From the NCBI GenBank assembly GCA_020466095.1, contig CM035808.1, positions 39,469,544-39,533,543 of the forward strand: a stretch of DNA of 64,000 bases. Direction: 5' to 3'. The stretch's first letter is position 1, and each line of letters begins with the position of its first letter. Positions 11,991 through 24,286 of this stretch are shown piece after piece. The stretch is from Chlorops oryzae. Lineage: Eukaryota; Arthropoda; Insecta; Diptera; Chloropidae. The notes under the pieces are model-generated. The model was not told the DNA's origin. It did no database searches and saw only the letters and a list, made by a program, of their open reading frames with translations. A program made the position numbers and the translations under genes.

Positions 11991-12850
11991 ATTCGACATC
12001 ATAATAGGCCTATTATGATGTCGATTTTAAAATAATAATGAAGCATATTATGACACTAGTTTTGAGAAAGTATAAAAAATTGTTTATACAAACAAAAAGC
12101 ATGGCATACACATGGTTTTTTAAGAATGAATTTCAAGGCGTGCAATAATAAATTTCAAAACGCACGCATTTCAAAAAATACAAGGCAAGGCGTGCAATAA
12201 TAAATTTAAAAATGCACGCATTTCAAAAAATACAAGGCAAAAATAAGCAGAGCATACTACGAAGTTGTATAATAAAGAATTTCAAATTATGAATCTGTCA
12301 AATCAAAAAAAAAAATTTCTTCACAATAACAAACAAACAAAAAACACGCTTTCTTAAATTTAGGTTAAAATCCAATTTGAAATCTTATTGCATAAAATAT
12401 TGTTCGGCACTCGTGTCGAAAATATCTATTATGCAATTCGACATCATAATAGGCCTATTATGATGTCGATTTTAAAATCATAATGAAGCATATTATGACA
12501 CTAGATTTGAGAAAGTATAAAAAAAAATTTTAAAACAAACAAAAAGCATGGCATACTACCAGGGTTTGTAATGAATTTCAAAGCGTGCAATAATAAATTT
12601 CAAAACGCACGCATTTCAAAAAATACAAGGCAAGGTGTGCAATAATAAATTTCAAAACGCACGCATTTCAAAAAATACAAGGCAAAAAAAAAGCAGAGCA
12701 TACTACGAAGTTGTATAATAAAGAATTTCAAATAATGAATCTGTCAAATAAAAATAAAAATTTTCTTCACAAAAAAAACGTTTTCTTAAATTTAGGTTAA
12801 AATCTAGTTTGAAATCTTATTGCATAAAATATTGTTCGGCACTCGTGTCG
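11991..12850. repeat. 445-bp tandem duplication with palindromic cores
   Basis: Two near-identical units start at 11991 and 12436 (period 445 bases). Each opens with a perfect 30-base palindrome, arm CGACATCATAATAGG, at 11994-12023 and 12439-12468. Each unit also holds its own internal duplication of about 55 bases containing GCGTGCAATAATAAATTTC and CGCACGCATTTC. Each ends with GTTCGGCACTCGTGTCGAAA. The duplication is recent relative to neighbouring sequence because few substitutions separate the units. Confidence 0.8.
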
Positions 12851-12957
12851 AAACTCAGCTTTTTTCGCACTCGTGGTATTGTAAAACTCGGCTGCGCCTC
12901 GTTTTACAACATTTACCACTCGTGCAAAAAAGCTTCATTTCGACACTTGTATCGAAA
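12835..12957. repeat. Imperfect inverted repeat with CACTCGTG motifs
   Basis: The arms (about 12845-12892 and 12896-12945) pair GTGTCGAAACTCAGCTTTTT with AAAAAGCTTCATTTCGACAC, and CACTCGTGGTA with TACCACTCGTG-type sequence in inverse orientation. It follows the tandem duplication and shares its GCACTCGTGTCGAAA terminus, so it is probably the end of the same fold-back family. Confidence 0.6.
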
Positions 12958-13214
12958 ATATCTATTTTCAGCAACAGAAAACTAAAAAAATCTTAAATAA
13001 ATATTATGAGCAACGGAAAAAAAATATTTTTGTGAATAACACTTATAGGAAACGTAAAAATAAAAAAAATTCGAGTAAAAGTTAAAAGCAACGGGAAAAA
13101 ATTGTTCTTGCAGATAACTCTTATTTAAAAACGTAAAAATTTTTCTTCGATCTTTGCCCAACTTTTTCAATTTCGAAAAATAAAATAACAGTTATTTTCG
13201 GTCTCTGGAAAAAT

Positions 13215-13276
13215 TTCATATAAAAAAACGCTTCAGACAATTTCTGATTCATTTCTGAAGCGTTTTTTTATATGAA
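13215..13276. repeat. 23-bp perfect inverted repeat (hairpin)
   Basis: The left arm TTCATATAAAAAAACGCTTC plus AGA (13215-13237) is exactly inverted at 13254-13276 with a 16-base loop. Imperfect pairing continues outside (AAAAATTT against AGTTTTTC). It could fold as a strong hairpin or be a small fold-back insertion. Confidence 0.75.
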
Positions 13277-13563
13277 GTTTTTCATTTCTGATAGATCTAG
13301 AGAGAGCCCCAAGCTCTAAAGCAAAATTGGCAGGCTAGAACCGAAATTATGAAGTCAAAAGAAAAGAAAAACATTATTATGTCCTTAGGCATTGCACGCT
13401 TGAGCTTCCCTAAGAGGCTTACCGACAACGCAACAATCTTTTTATAACCCTTCCACTGCCGAATTAATTTCAGATGCTCCCACAAATTAAAATGTTTTGG
13501 TCAAAACTTGTTTTTAATATATTATCTCAATTATCTCTTAAGTTTAAAGATTTATAGCAATAT

Positions 13564-13696
13564 GGGTCCTCATGCAACACATTTACACCGTGTAAGCTGA
13601 GTGAAGTAAGTAAAACTATCAAAATTGCATACACAATTTGACAGTTTTACGAACTTCACTCAGCTTACACGGTGTAAATGCGTTGCATGGGGACCC
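13564..13696. mobile_element. 133-bp fold-back MITE
   Basis: The arms of about 60 bases start GGGTCCTCATGCAAC and end GTTGCATGGGGACCC. Matching stretches such as TTTACACCGTGTAAGCTGAG occur in both arms, with only a few mismatches and almost no unique centre. The centre is an AATTG/CAATT-like loop. No flanking duplication is clear (AATAT against TTAAT). Confidence 0.7.
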
Positions 13697-13699
13697 TTA

Positions 13700-14344
13700 A
13701 TGTTTTTGGTAGTAAATAGTTACTTATGATTGTTGAACTTAAGTGTGGATAAATTTGTCCTTTTCTAGTTAAAGAGTCGAATTTTTTTATTTTTGGAATA
13801 TTCTTTAACCCACCATTATCAGTCCTTTGTTAAAAATTCTATTGCGGTGTTCCTTTTATCCCAATGGTACTGAATGGGTTTACACCTTGGAAAAATACTA
13901 AACTTATGCCATGGAAACTTTATCTAGCAATGCCTCGCTGCACTATCTTTATTCAGAATCGAATGTCCTTGACTTAAATCGTGAAAATTACCGCCAATGT
14001 GTGGCCATACTCTTCGAAAGTGAACTGTTTTCAATAACATTAAAGTAGCGAGCCAAGTTATAAGTATGTAGTAAGACTGGAAGAACATTCAGAAATTCTA
14101 ACAAAAGACTAACATACACGCTGCGTTTTCTTCGGTTTCGCCAATCTGAGTGAAACGAAAATGTCTTTGAATCCTTTGTTCGAATTAATTCCACATTAAT
14201 TGATTACTTCCTTCATCTTTTCGAACACCATGTCAATTAATTCCTGTGTTCTGCTGGCTTTGTCGGCTTTATTTTTCCTGCTTTTTTTAGAAACACAGAA
14301 TTCTTCTTTCGTGGGGCATAATTTGAGTGCCAGAATCTTTCTCC
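13700..14344. other. Non-coding stretch
   Basis: No gene or bounded element recognised. Confidence 0.4.
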
Positions 14345-14611
14345 GTATATTTTTTTATTTATTTATTTATTTATTTATTTATTGATAACAGTCTATGAAA
14401 ACATATAAATTTTCTTACAGACTACTTAGATCTATACTTATAATAAAAAATACAATATTGCCCTTAAATTATCCTTAGGTAAGCTCAAATCAAACGAACT
14501 GTTCCTAGATAACCCATTGCAAATTGCTAAAGCTCTATATATAGGCGCGAAAGAGGCATAATTTGTGAATCTGCACTCCAGATAAAAGAAATCCGAATAT
14601 CTCAAAGATTC
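14345..14611 (-). mobile_element. 3' remnant of a jockey-like non-LTR retrotransposon
   Basis: Read on the minus strand, 14611 to 14438 is open for 57 codons and ends in TAA. It contains NYASFAPIYRAL followed by a short FDLSLPKDNLR segment, the pattern of the extreme C-terminus of jockey-clade reverse-transcriptase proteins. About 50 bases beyond the stop comes a (TAAA)n tail, seen on the plus strand as TTTATTTATTTA at 14351-14384, the usual 3' end of these elements. Just upstream the frame is closed by a TAA, so only the dead 5'-truncated end remains. Confidence 0.65.
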
Positions 14612-14619
14612 AAGGGGAC

Positions 14620-17398
14620 ATTAAGACATTTTGTATATGCATAAAGTTACACACTCGTGAATGTGAGTTAGTCGGTATCAGTGGTTTCAGGGGCACGAAT
14701 TCCTACTGGCATCCGGTGAGGAACCCAAGTTAAAAGAACAATACATTTTCTTATGCCTTCTTATGTCATGCAATGCCTTCGTTTTCGTAGCTTATATCAG
14801 CTTAAAGCTCAGCTTGTCTAGACTTAACGTGAATTGACATAATGAATGAGATGATTGGATGTTTTCCTCTCCAATTGCAAAGGTTTGGGAGCAAATTTTT
14901 TTTTTTTTGGTAAAAGAATTTTTGAAGGCTTCAAAGGAAAAAGAAGAAGAATTTACCTGAAGATTGCTGAAAACTTCATTAGACAATATCGAAACATAAA
15001 AATATAAATAACCACTGATAACCGGAACTTATTCTTTTGTTCAAGTTCGAGCACTTGTTTTCTGAACAACTAACACAGAGTTTTTACGATATTTAAATGA
15101 ATCGTCGAGGTGTTTTCTTGGTAATATTTGCCCTTATTGCCGTAATCTTTCTGTCGGTTGACTAACTGCAAAAGTCTTAAGTAAATCATAAGTATTTATA
15201 GGTAAGTCTTTGTGCCAGTTTAAACAAACTTAAACGCTTTTAAAAGGTATTTTGCTCTCGCTTCCCAAGTGTGGTTGATAAAAAGCATTTTCAGCAAACA
15301 AAATTGTTCTTTGATAGACGGTTTTAGAGCAAGAAAACTTGCTTCTTCAGGTAGTAAAAGCGCTTTATTTGCCCAGTGGGGAAGCACCTTTAATCATGAT
15401 AAATTTGTTCTTTTCGAATGTTTCAAACTGCCTGCCAGCAGTCATAAGTCTGATTGAAACTTTCATAAATACTGCCATTTCAAGATTTAAGCCTTGCAGT
15501 CACTCAACATTTGCATGGGGATTGATATTATTGCAACTTTCATTTTATTATTTATTTAAGAAAAATTTTATATTATTATGTAAGAAGAAAATTATATAAA
15601 AAGCACCAGACGTTCCAGTACAACCTCACTAAATAAATAAAATTAATTTTCATCAAAGTTTTCACGATGAAAATATAAAAAAAACCTCAAGTACTTAAAT
15701 CCACTATTTAAAGTCGAGAAATCGAACAAACTGTACTCATTGATAGAAGATATATAGATACCTACTCATGTCGCAATAACAACTTGCTTCATGAAAATGC
15801 ATTTAAGATTAATTTTTTCTCATTTCGAAATTTATTACAGATCTGAAAGTAATTTCCTTCGCTATTTAAAAGAGCAGTAATTTTTATTTATGAATAACCC
15901 AAAGAAGCAGGAAAAATAAAATTCAGTTTAATTCACTTTCTATAACACCTGAAAGACTTCAATTGATTAAGAGACCTTTGAGGAATGTAAACAACGGAAA
16001 TTGTTTATCGTCTTACAACAGAAAAATATTTGGGTCATGAGGGGAGCTAATGGCGAGCGCTTGACGATGGGGCCACACCACATAAACGTAGACAGTCCTC
16101 AGTCCACAACGAAATTGCGTGCTATCCATTGAATGCCAAAGAAAACAAGGAATAATAATTTGTTCTTGTCAGCAACCACAAAAGTCAATATTTTGATGGT
16201 CAGTGTTGGCGTTGGTTTAAAAAATTGCTTTTCGCGGTAGTCTTTAAAATGTTTAGCATACTTTTTTGTTTGGCATTGGAGCTACTTTTTCTTTTCTTCA
16301 TGACACACGAATACGAAAACGAATGCCATCAACATCATCAATATTAGACCTAAAAGAACATAATTGAAGTATACCCTTAATTATCTCTTTGTACTCAAAA
16401 CCGAGTTAAAAAATTTGGAAAATATACAGATTATTTTTGCTTGTAAAACGTCAAGATTTACGACTCTACCTACCGAGTACCAAATCATTTGGAATTCATC
16501 GTTATCTCTGACCTGAACGTTTAAAGTAACTAGTTAATAACCACATTATTAGTGATATGAAGTCGATAGAAAGCATCAATATTTTATTGCACGAGGCAGG
16601 GTGAAATATTTTCACTTTTGTAATTGAAAAATGAGAAAACAGTAAACGGCGGCACGAATGAAGACCAAAGAAAATATTCAATTATTTTCAGAACCCATTA
16701 AAATATCAATAACAATAAATCCAATCATCAGAATATCCATACAATAAGAATTTATGGCTTTCCAGTGAGCTGAATATTAATATTTTCTTTTTAAAGAGAT
16801 TTTTTTTTCAAACTTTCAATTGCAATTGATGCGAGCTGTTGATTCGCATAGCAATCGGAATGTCGCAGTCAAGGAAATGGATTCGAAGATCCTTTTTTGT
16901 ATGCAAAAGAAATTATAATGCCATCATATAATACAGTTTTCTCATCGAAGAAGTAAAACCATCATGTCGGAATTCGGTATAGAGATTGAGGGAGAAATAA
17001 GAAAAGAATTGAGTCCAATAATAAGGTCTGTTATAAAACGACATAAACGAATCATTAGAAAATGTTTTAAAAACAATTTGACCTTAAAATTTTTAAGAAA
17101 TAAGATAAATCGGAGTCATCAATGGAAGGATTTATAAAAATTTGACACCCAATCACAATTCCAAAGGGGTTCCATGACGATCATAAATATTCCATTATCT
17201 TGCGATAAAATTGAAACTCATCAAGTTAAAGCAATTTCCTAAAAAGCATTGCACATAAATATTTAAGATTTCCCCTCATAACTTCATAAAACTTTTTAGC
17301 TCAAACCTGCATTCTTATTAGACACATGTCACAAAAGATTTTAAAATTCTGCTAATTTTTTTTCATGTTTTGTATGTCGTTTCTTTTTTTTCACTTTA
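14620..17398. other. Non-coding stretch
   Basis: Nearly 2.8 kb without a recognisable exon, RNA gene or paired termini. Base composition is like the rest of the host background. Open frames are under 90 codons and lack domain patterns. Confidence 0.5.
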
Positions 17399-17423
17399 AG
17401 AGAGAGAGAGAGAGAGAGAGAGA
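17399..17423. repeat. (GA)n microsatellite
   Basis: Twelve uninterrupted AG units immediately left of the TIR element at 17440. Confidence 0.9.
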
Positions 17424-17439
17424 ATAGATTTTAATAGTA

Positions 17440-18206
17440 CCCTGTAGAAGATTGGAGTACTCCAGGGTATGGTCTAAGAGTACTCGTAAATGCCCCAGTA
17501 CTACTCGCCATTAATTTCCCCCACAATGCATTCAACTGACGATTTTAACATTGTGCTGTCATTGAAAAATCTCTACTCGCGTTTGAAGTAGTGTAGAAGT
17601 AGAGATTATGGGGCCAGTCAAGTAAATTTCATATGTTACGTTACTAGCAAAGGCAACGGCTCGGGTTGAAGTTGCGCATAGGTAGAGATTTTGCCGCACA
17701 CCATGGAAGACCGGGGTTCGATTCTCGCCAAAGCGAATTTATTAATTTTTTTTTTTTGGATTAGTTATAAAAAATTAAATATTAAGAAGAATAGAATGCA
17801 AATAAAAAATAAAAAAAAGGGTACTAAATTCATAGAAATATTTGAACAAGTTCTGAGACGTCAATGCACCAATGTCGAAGTCAGACAAGCCATGTGTATT
17901 TTACTTTAAATTTTTTGTATTTTTGATTTTTACTATTCTTCCACAATTTTTCCGCCTGCGACAGGGATCGAACTCGCGCCCTTCAGATTTCTAAGTCAAC
18001 ACTCTTCCATCACACTATCCAGTTATCTGACTTAAAGTTTGCTACGCTGTTACAATAACGTTGAAGCAAAATTGAACTGTAGGCATCTCGTTTACCGTGC
18101 CACTAGTTAGTCTTTACTCTCGGTATCTATACTCGTGCACTAGTTCTTTTTCCTATACTCGAGGACTACTCGCTAGAGCCTCAATTTACCCCAATCTTCT
18201 ACAGGG
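17440..18206. mobile_element. TIR element T1 carrying two tRNA-like modules
   Basis: The ends are exact inverses, CCCTGTAGAAGATTGG and CCAATCTTCTACAGGG. Repeated TACTCG/CGAGTA words fill both sub-terminal regions. Inside are a plus-strand tRNA-like segment ending in GGGGTTCGATTCTCG (about 17690-17730) and a minus-strand one at 17941-18095 ending in GAGTTCGATCCCTG. The two B-box-like ends point towards each other. No transposase is present. Flanking duplication is not clear. The right-hand module is shared with element T2 (51204-52871), whose termini differ. Confidence 0.65.
17941..18095 (-). other. tRNA-like module in T1
   Basis: On the minus strand, GATAACTGGATAGTGTGATGG is A-box-like, then comes a GACTTAGAAATCTGAAGG anticodon-arm-like stretch and GAGTTCGATCCCTG matching the B-box consensus. 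The acceptor stem does not close, so it is not a functional tRNA. The block, including the further AACGTT..AAAATTGAACT..CTCG segment, is matched by 52532-52681. Confidence 0.55.
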
Positions 18207-21200
18207 TTATAATATTGAAAATATACCAAGGCACATCCCTAATGACCTCAAACCTAAAAGCAAATGCTCTCAAAAAACACAATTTATATAAATGTCTTAA
18301 AAGCCTTGACTTCCCGCATCTGTCATTGAAATATACAAATAGCTCGCAGAATCTTTTCGACTCGTCCAATATTATGATAAATATCTCACTCAATTACTTT
18401 TCCTTCCTTTTGATGGGATAGCTACTTGAAAAGTGGTTAAACCAATGTGAAGATGGTGGGAAAGCCACAAAAACTCTGTGCTTTAAAGTGTGAAATCAAT
18501 CAAAATGCCTGAATAATTTTGGGCTTTAACCATTGTCAAAAAATAATATTCACAATAGCTTTCCATTCGCAGGTGCTCGCAGTTTTTTGTTTAACCGGAA
18601 GAGACTGTGAAATGTTTAACGCACCATCATTAAGGCCATCGTTAGGTCGATTTGTCGGATTCCTGTCATATAAAACGAATAAAAAACCTTCTCTTTCAGT
18701 GTCAGAGCTGAGTTCCTCCTTGGAACCTTAGTTCAGGGAGGTGCTTGCAGCCTTTTGTGGACGGATTTTTAATTTTTTAAGGGTTTCGAAGTCCCCTTTT
18801 TGGCTTGCAGTTATTAATCAAAAAATTTTACTTATTTTAATGGTCAACTCAATGATCCTTGAAAGTGAATATTACGCAAAAGGACAATAATTATTTCTGC
18901 TTAGTTTAATTTCTATCGCAAACTTGCCATTCAAATTCTCATCGCATATCCATAGTCTTTTCTGTCTTTTCCACTTTTGTCTTTTACTAAGCGTCGAAGG
19001 CAAAAATTATTGTAGAAAGTCCGACCCACTGTTTCTGTGCATGAAATTGCGATTCTCATTAAATGGGGAAAAAGAAAGAGGCTGTACAAAAACGTGACTA
19101 TGCACAAAACTCCAACAAAATATGCATATTTTCGGTTGATTTATTCTTTTTGTAAAGAAGGGAGTAAGCCTTTCGAAAGTTTTAACATCATTTAAGTGCA
19201 CCATTTACATCTTTTACACTCGTGCTTCAATCACATTTTGCTTATTTTGTTAGATTCCAATATCCGAATTCATGGTTGAGAAATCAGGCTTTTTTCCCCC
19301 TCAATTCAAACCGATTCTCTATTCTCTTGAGTTTAATCATTTGAAATTCGGTATTCTAAGCACACCAGGAAAATGAATATGCCATTCTTAATTCCATATA
19401 ACCACAACATATGCCAAGTGTCCTATTTTACTCGCTTTCACGCACATACAAGCCGCCTATCAAAGCCCACGCCTCGTATGTGTAATATTGTTCTGTATAC
19501 TACATGACGTTACGTATACAACGTCGTCTTTGTTTCGGTAAAATATCCAACAAGTGATGTCTCATGACGAAATGAGCTTCAATTTCATTTAAGCACCAAA
19601 GTTAAGACGTTCCACGTTAGTTCAGTAAATTAAATTTTCATTATCTGCTAAAAATAAAGACGAAATCTTTTTGGAGAAACATATTCGGAGGGATTTTCTG
19701 TGGAAAGGCAAAGAAATTTTGTACATCTTTACACTTTGAGGTCAATAAAATACGTACTGTGAGAAGAAAAATATATAAAATTTTCTTTAGCCATTTAACA
19801 CGGTCATGAAAAAACACATTAAAATTAAATGGCGTTCCATTATTTCTAGATTTATATATTTATTGTCATTATTTTATGACGGCTTTTAGAATGAAATGAA
19901 TGATTTTAGTTGTAGGTACATACATATTGTATACATATTTTGCCTCGGTATTTTAAAATTCACCTTAAAGTGACATTTTTATAGGAACATTTTTCTTTAA
20001 AATCTCGTACTAAACTTTGAAAGTCGTGCAGAATGTCATGAAATCCTTTGCTTTTTTTGGTTTTCTTACGATATAAATTTTTTATTTTCCCCCAAAACTG
20101 TTTTTATCTTTCCTCCATATTGTTCGTGCTAATGGACTGTTAGGATCGAATGAAGGACAAAGAAGCAAAGCGGAAACGAACGTGTATAAACCATAATTTA
20201 TATTTTGTGGCAGATTTGAGTACGCTCCTGCTGCCAACTGAACACCCTTATTATGAGTGTTGATGACGACAGAATTTTTTCGCATATTTCAAATTTCTGA
20301 GAAAGCTTAGTCGAGCAAATGCAAAAAGGACGAACGATAGTGACTGGTTTTACATGAAAAATTACTTTAAGTTCGCAATATTCTTCTGAGTCTGATACGT
20401 TCCAACAGTTTAACTTGCGCTATATGGACTGTAAATGGTTTACGAGCCTCCAAAATATTTCCTCCATACATTTTAGTTATGTCAACATTTCGTTCGAGAA
20501 GATTTACATTTTTATTAATTAAGAAAATTAAGAAATTAATTAAAATTATGTTTGAACATGGAAACCATTACTCAAAAATAATTCCATTTAAATTCACTTC
20601 TAAATGTTGCTCGCAGGCTATTGTGCCGTCCAAAGGTTTGTTTTCATATCATCCAAAGTTCACATAATCTATTTTGGGTCATTCAATCTATCCGTCCAAA
20701 CAGTTTGCGCTTTTTAATGAACAACTCAGCAGGCAGAGGTTTTTGACCTCTAACAAAAATCCTTCGGTCATTCACACAAAAGGTGTAACAATATTTACAT
20801 GACAAAGAAATAAAATCAAGGGCTCCAAAATGCTTTAAATACATTTTGGTCTAGGGTTACTGTATTGCTTACAGCCTTAATGTTGCCCTTAAGAGAAAGA
20901 TAAAAAGGTAGGCAGAGCGAGACAGAGACAGCGAGAGACAAAACACGTTCAAATGTGTGATGAATATGTTCGACATGGATAAATGCTATTCAATCTGAAT
21001 CATTCAAAAAAATTAGTAATACTCATGCAGCTCATTCATAAGAAATTAAGCCAAAGCAATTAAAAAAGCGAGTTTTACAAAAATTAAAATAAAAGCACAG
21101 CTAAACGTAATAATCGAATTGAATTGTAATGAATGACACAATTTTGAATTACAAACAAATCTAATCAATTACATTCGCATCCGAGTCGGCACACAAGCTG

Positions 21201-21402
21201 CTCAACCTCTACACGTGCTCAGCAAGCAAGAATTAGATCAAAACGCCTTTCGATCATTATCAAACGAGTCTGAAACGAATCGCGTACGATTTTTTACGAA
21301 ATAAATTTTTAAATATAAATATTCAAAGGGAAAATAACAAAATAAAATGCTACAGTCAAACATTTTTATAACCACAAGAAATGCTCGAAAAATGGGTAAC
21401 AA
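18207..21402. other. Non-coding stretch
   Basis: About 3.2 kb with no recognisable gene. Contains CA/GA-poor AT-rich host-like sequence, a short GAGAGACAAAAC-type patch near 20920, and no paired termini that I can find. Confidence 0.5.
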
Positions 21403-21799
21403 CACCAAGAGAAAAACAGCGCAAAATCAATGTTCATTTTTTGACATTGACCAATGTTCAATCGTCGTTGGGCAATGCTAGAATTCGAAAATTCGATAAT
21501 CCATTCATCAAATCTATTTTTTTGGTTTTCGAAGTTTTCAAATCAAATACACATTTAAGAGAATATTCCTTTTATGTCTAAATTGCATTAAATTTTAATG
21601 TTTAAGCAATTGAAGAAGATTCTTGTACATTATCAAAACTATCGATGATTATCTTAGCGACTATCCATAGAACTTAAGATTGTGCAATGCTGTTTTAAAA
21701 TCGATCAAGCTTTAAACTAACTTTGGAATTTTTAACATTGCGCAATGTTTAAGTGTGTACGACCCACAACGATTTTGCATTGTCTTTTTTCTCTCGGTG
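21403..21799. mobile_element. CACCGAGAGAAA-type MITE (T5)
   Basis: The left end CACCAAGAGAAAAACAGCG and the inverted right end CACCGAGAGAAAAAAGAC share a following GCAAAATC. Internally ACATTG/CAATGTT words repeat at least five times. The terminus resembles that of element T3 (54586-56703). Flanks are AA and TA, so a TA duplication is possible but not proven. No coding capacity. Confidence 0.55.
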
Positions 21800-22024
21800 T
21801 ATGAGCAGAAGAGAAATTCAGAATTACGAGGAATTTAATTGACTCAATATTAGGAGCTTTTAAGCAGGCTTTACTTTTATTTGCGGTATTTATATCGGGA
21901 GATTACTTTTTAATTATTATCTGTGTAACAAAACGATATACATAAAATTTAAAATGATGAAGAATAATAGGGTCGCCATCTTCAGCCCAAAGGATGAAGA
22001 CCAGAGGTTAAAATTACCGAGATC

Positions 22025-22345
22025 CTTCGACTACCATGAACACAAATAACGAGAACTTGTACAAGGGAAAATACTTACAACTCGGAAAGTACTCAAGAGT
22101 TCTAATTGCATTTGGTGCACCGGTGAAAGACATATTCTCGAAAAATGGGTGTGATTCTTCCATAACCTCGACCACACGCGTGCCCACAAATAATGGTTCA
22201 TCGTAACTCGCGTACGAAAAGGGGTAGAAGGTTAAATTCTAAACATAAGATGACTATAATTATGAAGAGATGGTGCTGCCATCTTGTCGCAAAACTGGGT
22301 ACATCAAAGTCAGCCTTGAGCGACATTACCTGGCTTCCTTAATAT
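22025..22345 (+). mobile_element. Decayed DINE-like repeat, family A copy 3
   Basis: The segment ATTTGGTGCACCGGTGAAAG, then AGACATATTCTCGAAAAATGG, GCCCACAAATAATGG, ATCGTAACTCG, AAGGGGTAGAAG and finally GGGTACATCAAAGTCAGCCTTGAGCGACATTACCTGGCTTCCTTA-like derivatives follow, in order, the 3' half of family A at 10600-11015. It is heavily mutated and lacks the (GTCY)n part. Confidence 0.6.
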
Positions 22346-23727
22346 CCTTTCGAGAGTTTTTGGGTCAAATTTTAAATTGAGTGCGCAGCTTCATTAATAA
22401 TGAACAAGACTTGCATTTGCTCTTTTTATAAACCTAAGCTCCCAGCTTCCAATCAATAGAGATTTATTTCATTGAGACTTTCTCAGGGCATGTACAGTCA
22501 ATAATGATAATCACAATCGCTTGTGCAAATTCTGTGAACTAAACTGGAACGTGCCACAAAATAGCACGTACATTCATGCGTCGCTTGATGGAAAATCTTT
22601 AAATAGTGGAAAGTGGAGATGAACTTAAAATTTGGCGAATTTTTAAAATTCAACCAAGTCAAAGGGATTTGGTGGCTCAAATCTTTTGGGATGGATTCTT
22701 AAGTTCTAATCTTCAATGGAGTTTTAAAGAGAATATGGAAATTTCCGCTCGCAGTATATTTTTCGTACGTTCGTGACCGCATTTTTATTGCCATCCTTAT
22801 GAGAACTGAAACTCAAAAAAACCCATCTTATGAGCCACGTGTAAGGCTATTCAAATACTATCAAATTACAAAGAAAATAAGAAGGAACATTTTGGAAAAT
22901 GAGGTCGCGAAATGCCCATATAAGATCTCCTTACCAATAGTCTGTACGCTCTGTGAGAAGTATTTCGGAAGGAAAATTGCGTATACCCATACCCAAAACG
23001 TATGTACATACAATATCCTGGAAAGATTTCCAAAATTACCCAGTAAATCTAATATTAAATAAAAAGTTTTATGCTCTTTTTAAAGCATTGTATTTTGGTT
23101 CTAATTGTTGTACATAATTTAAAACAATTTCCATCTTACGTGATTGGGAGCCACTGAAATAAATAAAATTTTCCGGAAGACACAAGATATTCTATTTCCT
23201 AGCTGAGCACACAAAATTAAAGCGAATGTATGTATCTTCGCTTGACATTTTATAAATTAAATTACTGCTACGCATGCAGGGCTGAATAGCATGCAAATCC
23301 CTAATTCAAATGACATTTAAAGGTCCTTTGAAGAACACAAAAATTCCCCCCAAAACAAAGGGAACATGCAAAAGCACTAATCCAAGAAAGTTGCATGTTT
23401 AAATCGAATTTTCTGCTGTCGAGTTCCAATTTGAGGCCGTAAATATTTTTCTACATTTTCTTAAATTTCACAAATGTCAATGTACTGTGTTTCCTCCTTT
23501 CTCAGCTTTTTAAGCACGCAATCGCAAAATTTATTAACATTTAATAAACAATTTTATGACATTCAATATCATAATTTTTGAAAGACTCTCCTGCAGACAG
23601 GTTCTTGAGACAAAATAATCGAAATGCAATGGATTAAGACCAAAAGCATTTTTTACAAAGAAAAGTGATGGACTCAGTTAGTCTCAATTTAAGACGACTC
23701 AAGGATAGCTTTAAAAGTCAGTTAGCT
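22346..23727. other. Non-coding stretch up to the gypsy insertion
   Basis: No gene or bounded element seen. The last four bases, AGCT, are the target-site duplication of the gypsy element. Confidence 0.5.
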
Positions 23728-24286
23728 TGTAACGAACGCTGCTCTTGGTTTATTGGACTACGAGAACCAAGCTTTATTGACTCAGGCGGTTCTGCACACC
23801 TAGCGGTGCTTCAGACCTAGCTCAGAGAAAGGGGGTGGATTTAACGCCCTATCAATAAAATAGCATTGGCATAAATTTAATCGGGTGCAGAACATTTTTA
23901 ACAGAAAGCAATAATCGAAGTAAGAACCGAAGACGAGTGAAAAGTTAAGATAAATTCAAGAAAAGAAACTATTCGGAATTAAACGGTACTCTAATCAACA
24001 AGTATCTCGATATGGTCTTGACTAACCTGAGGAGAAGCAGTCGAGATGTAATTTTGCTTCTCGGTCTTTACCCTCCCTTCCTTGAGCGACAATCAATTTT
24101 ATGTCACTTCCCTATTGATGGTTAAACACAAGACTTACGCTGATTTCGTCTTTGTATCATCCCTTGCGAACACACAAAACAACTTAGCTTTTCATATTTA
24201 ATATATTAAACAATTTCAAATTTCATTTTGGGCAACGAAACATATTACAAATTTTCTTTCAATAACAAAAAAATTCATGCTCCTTA

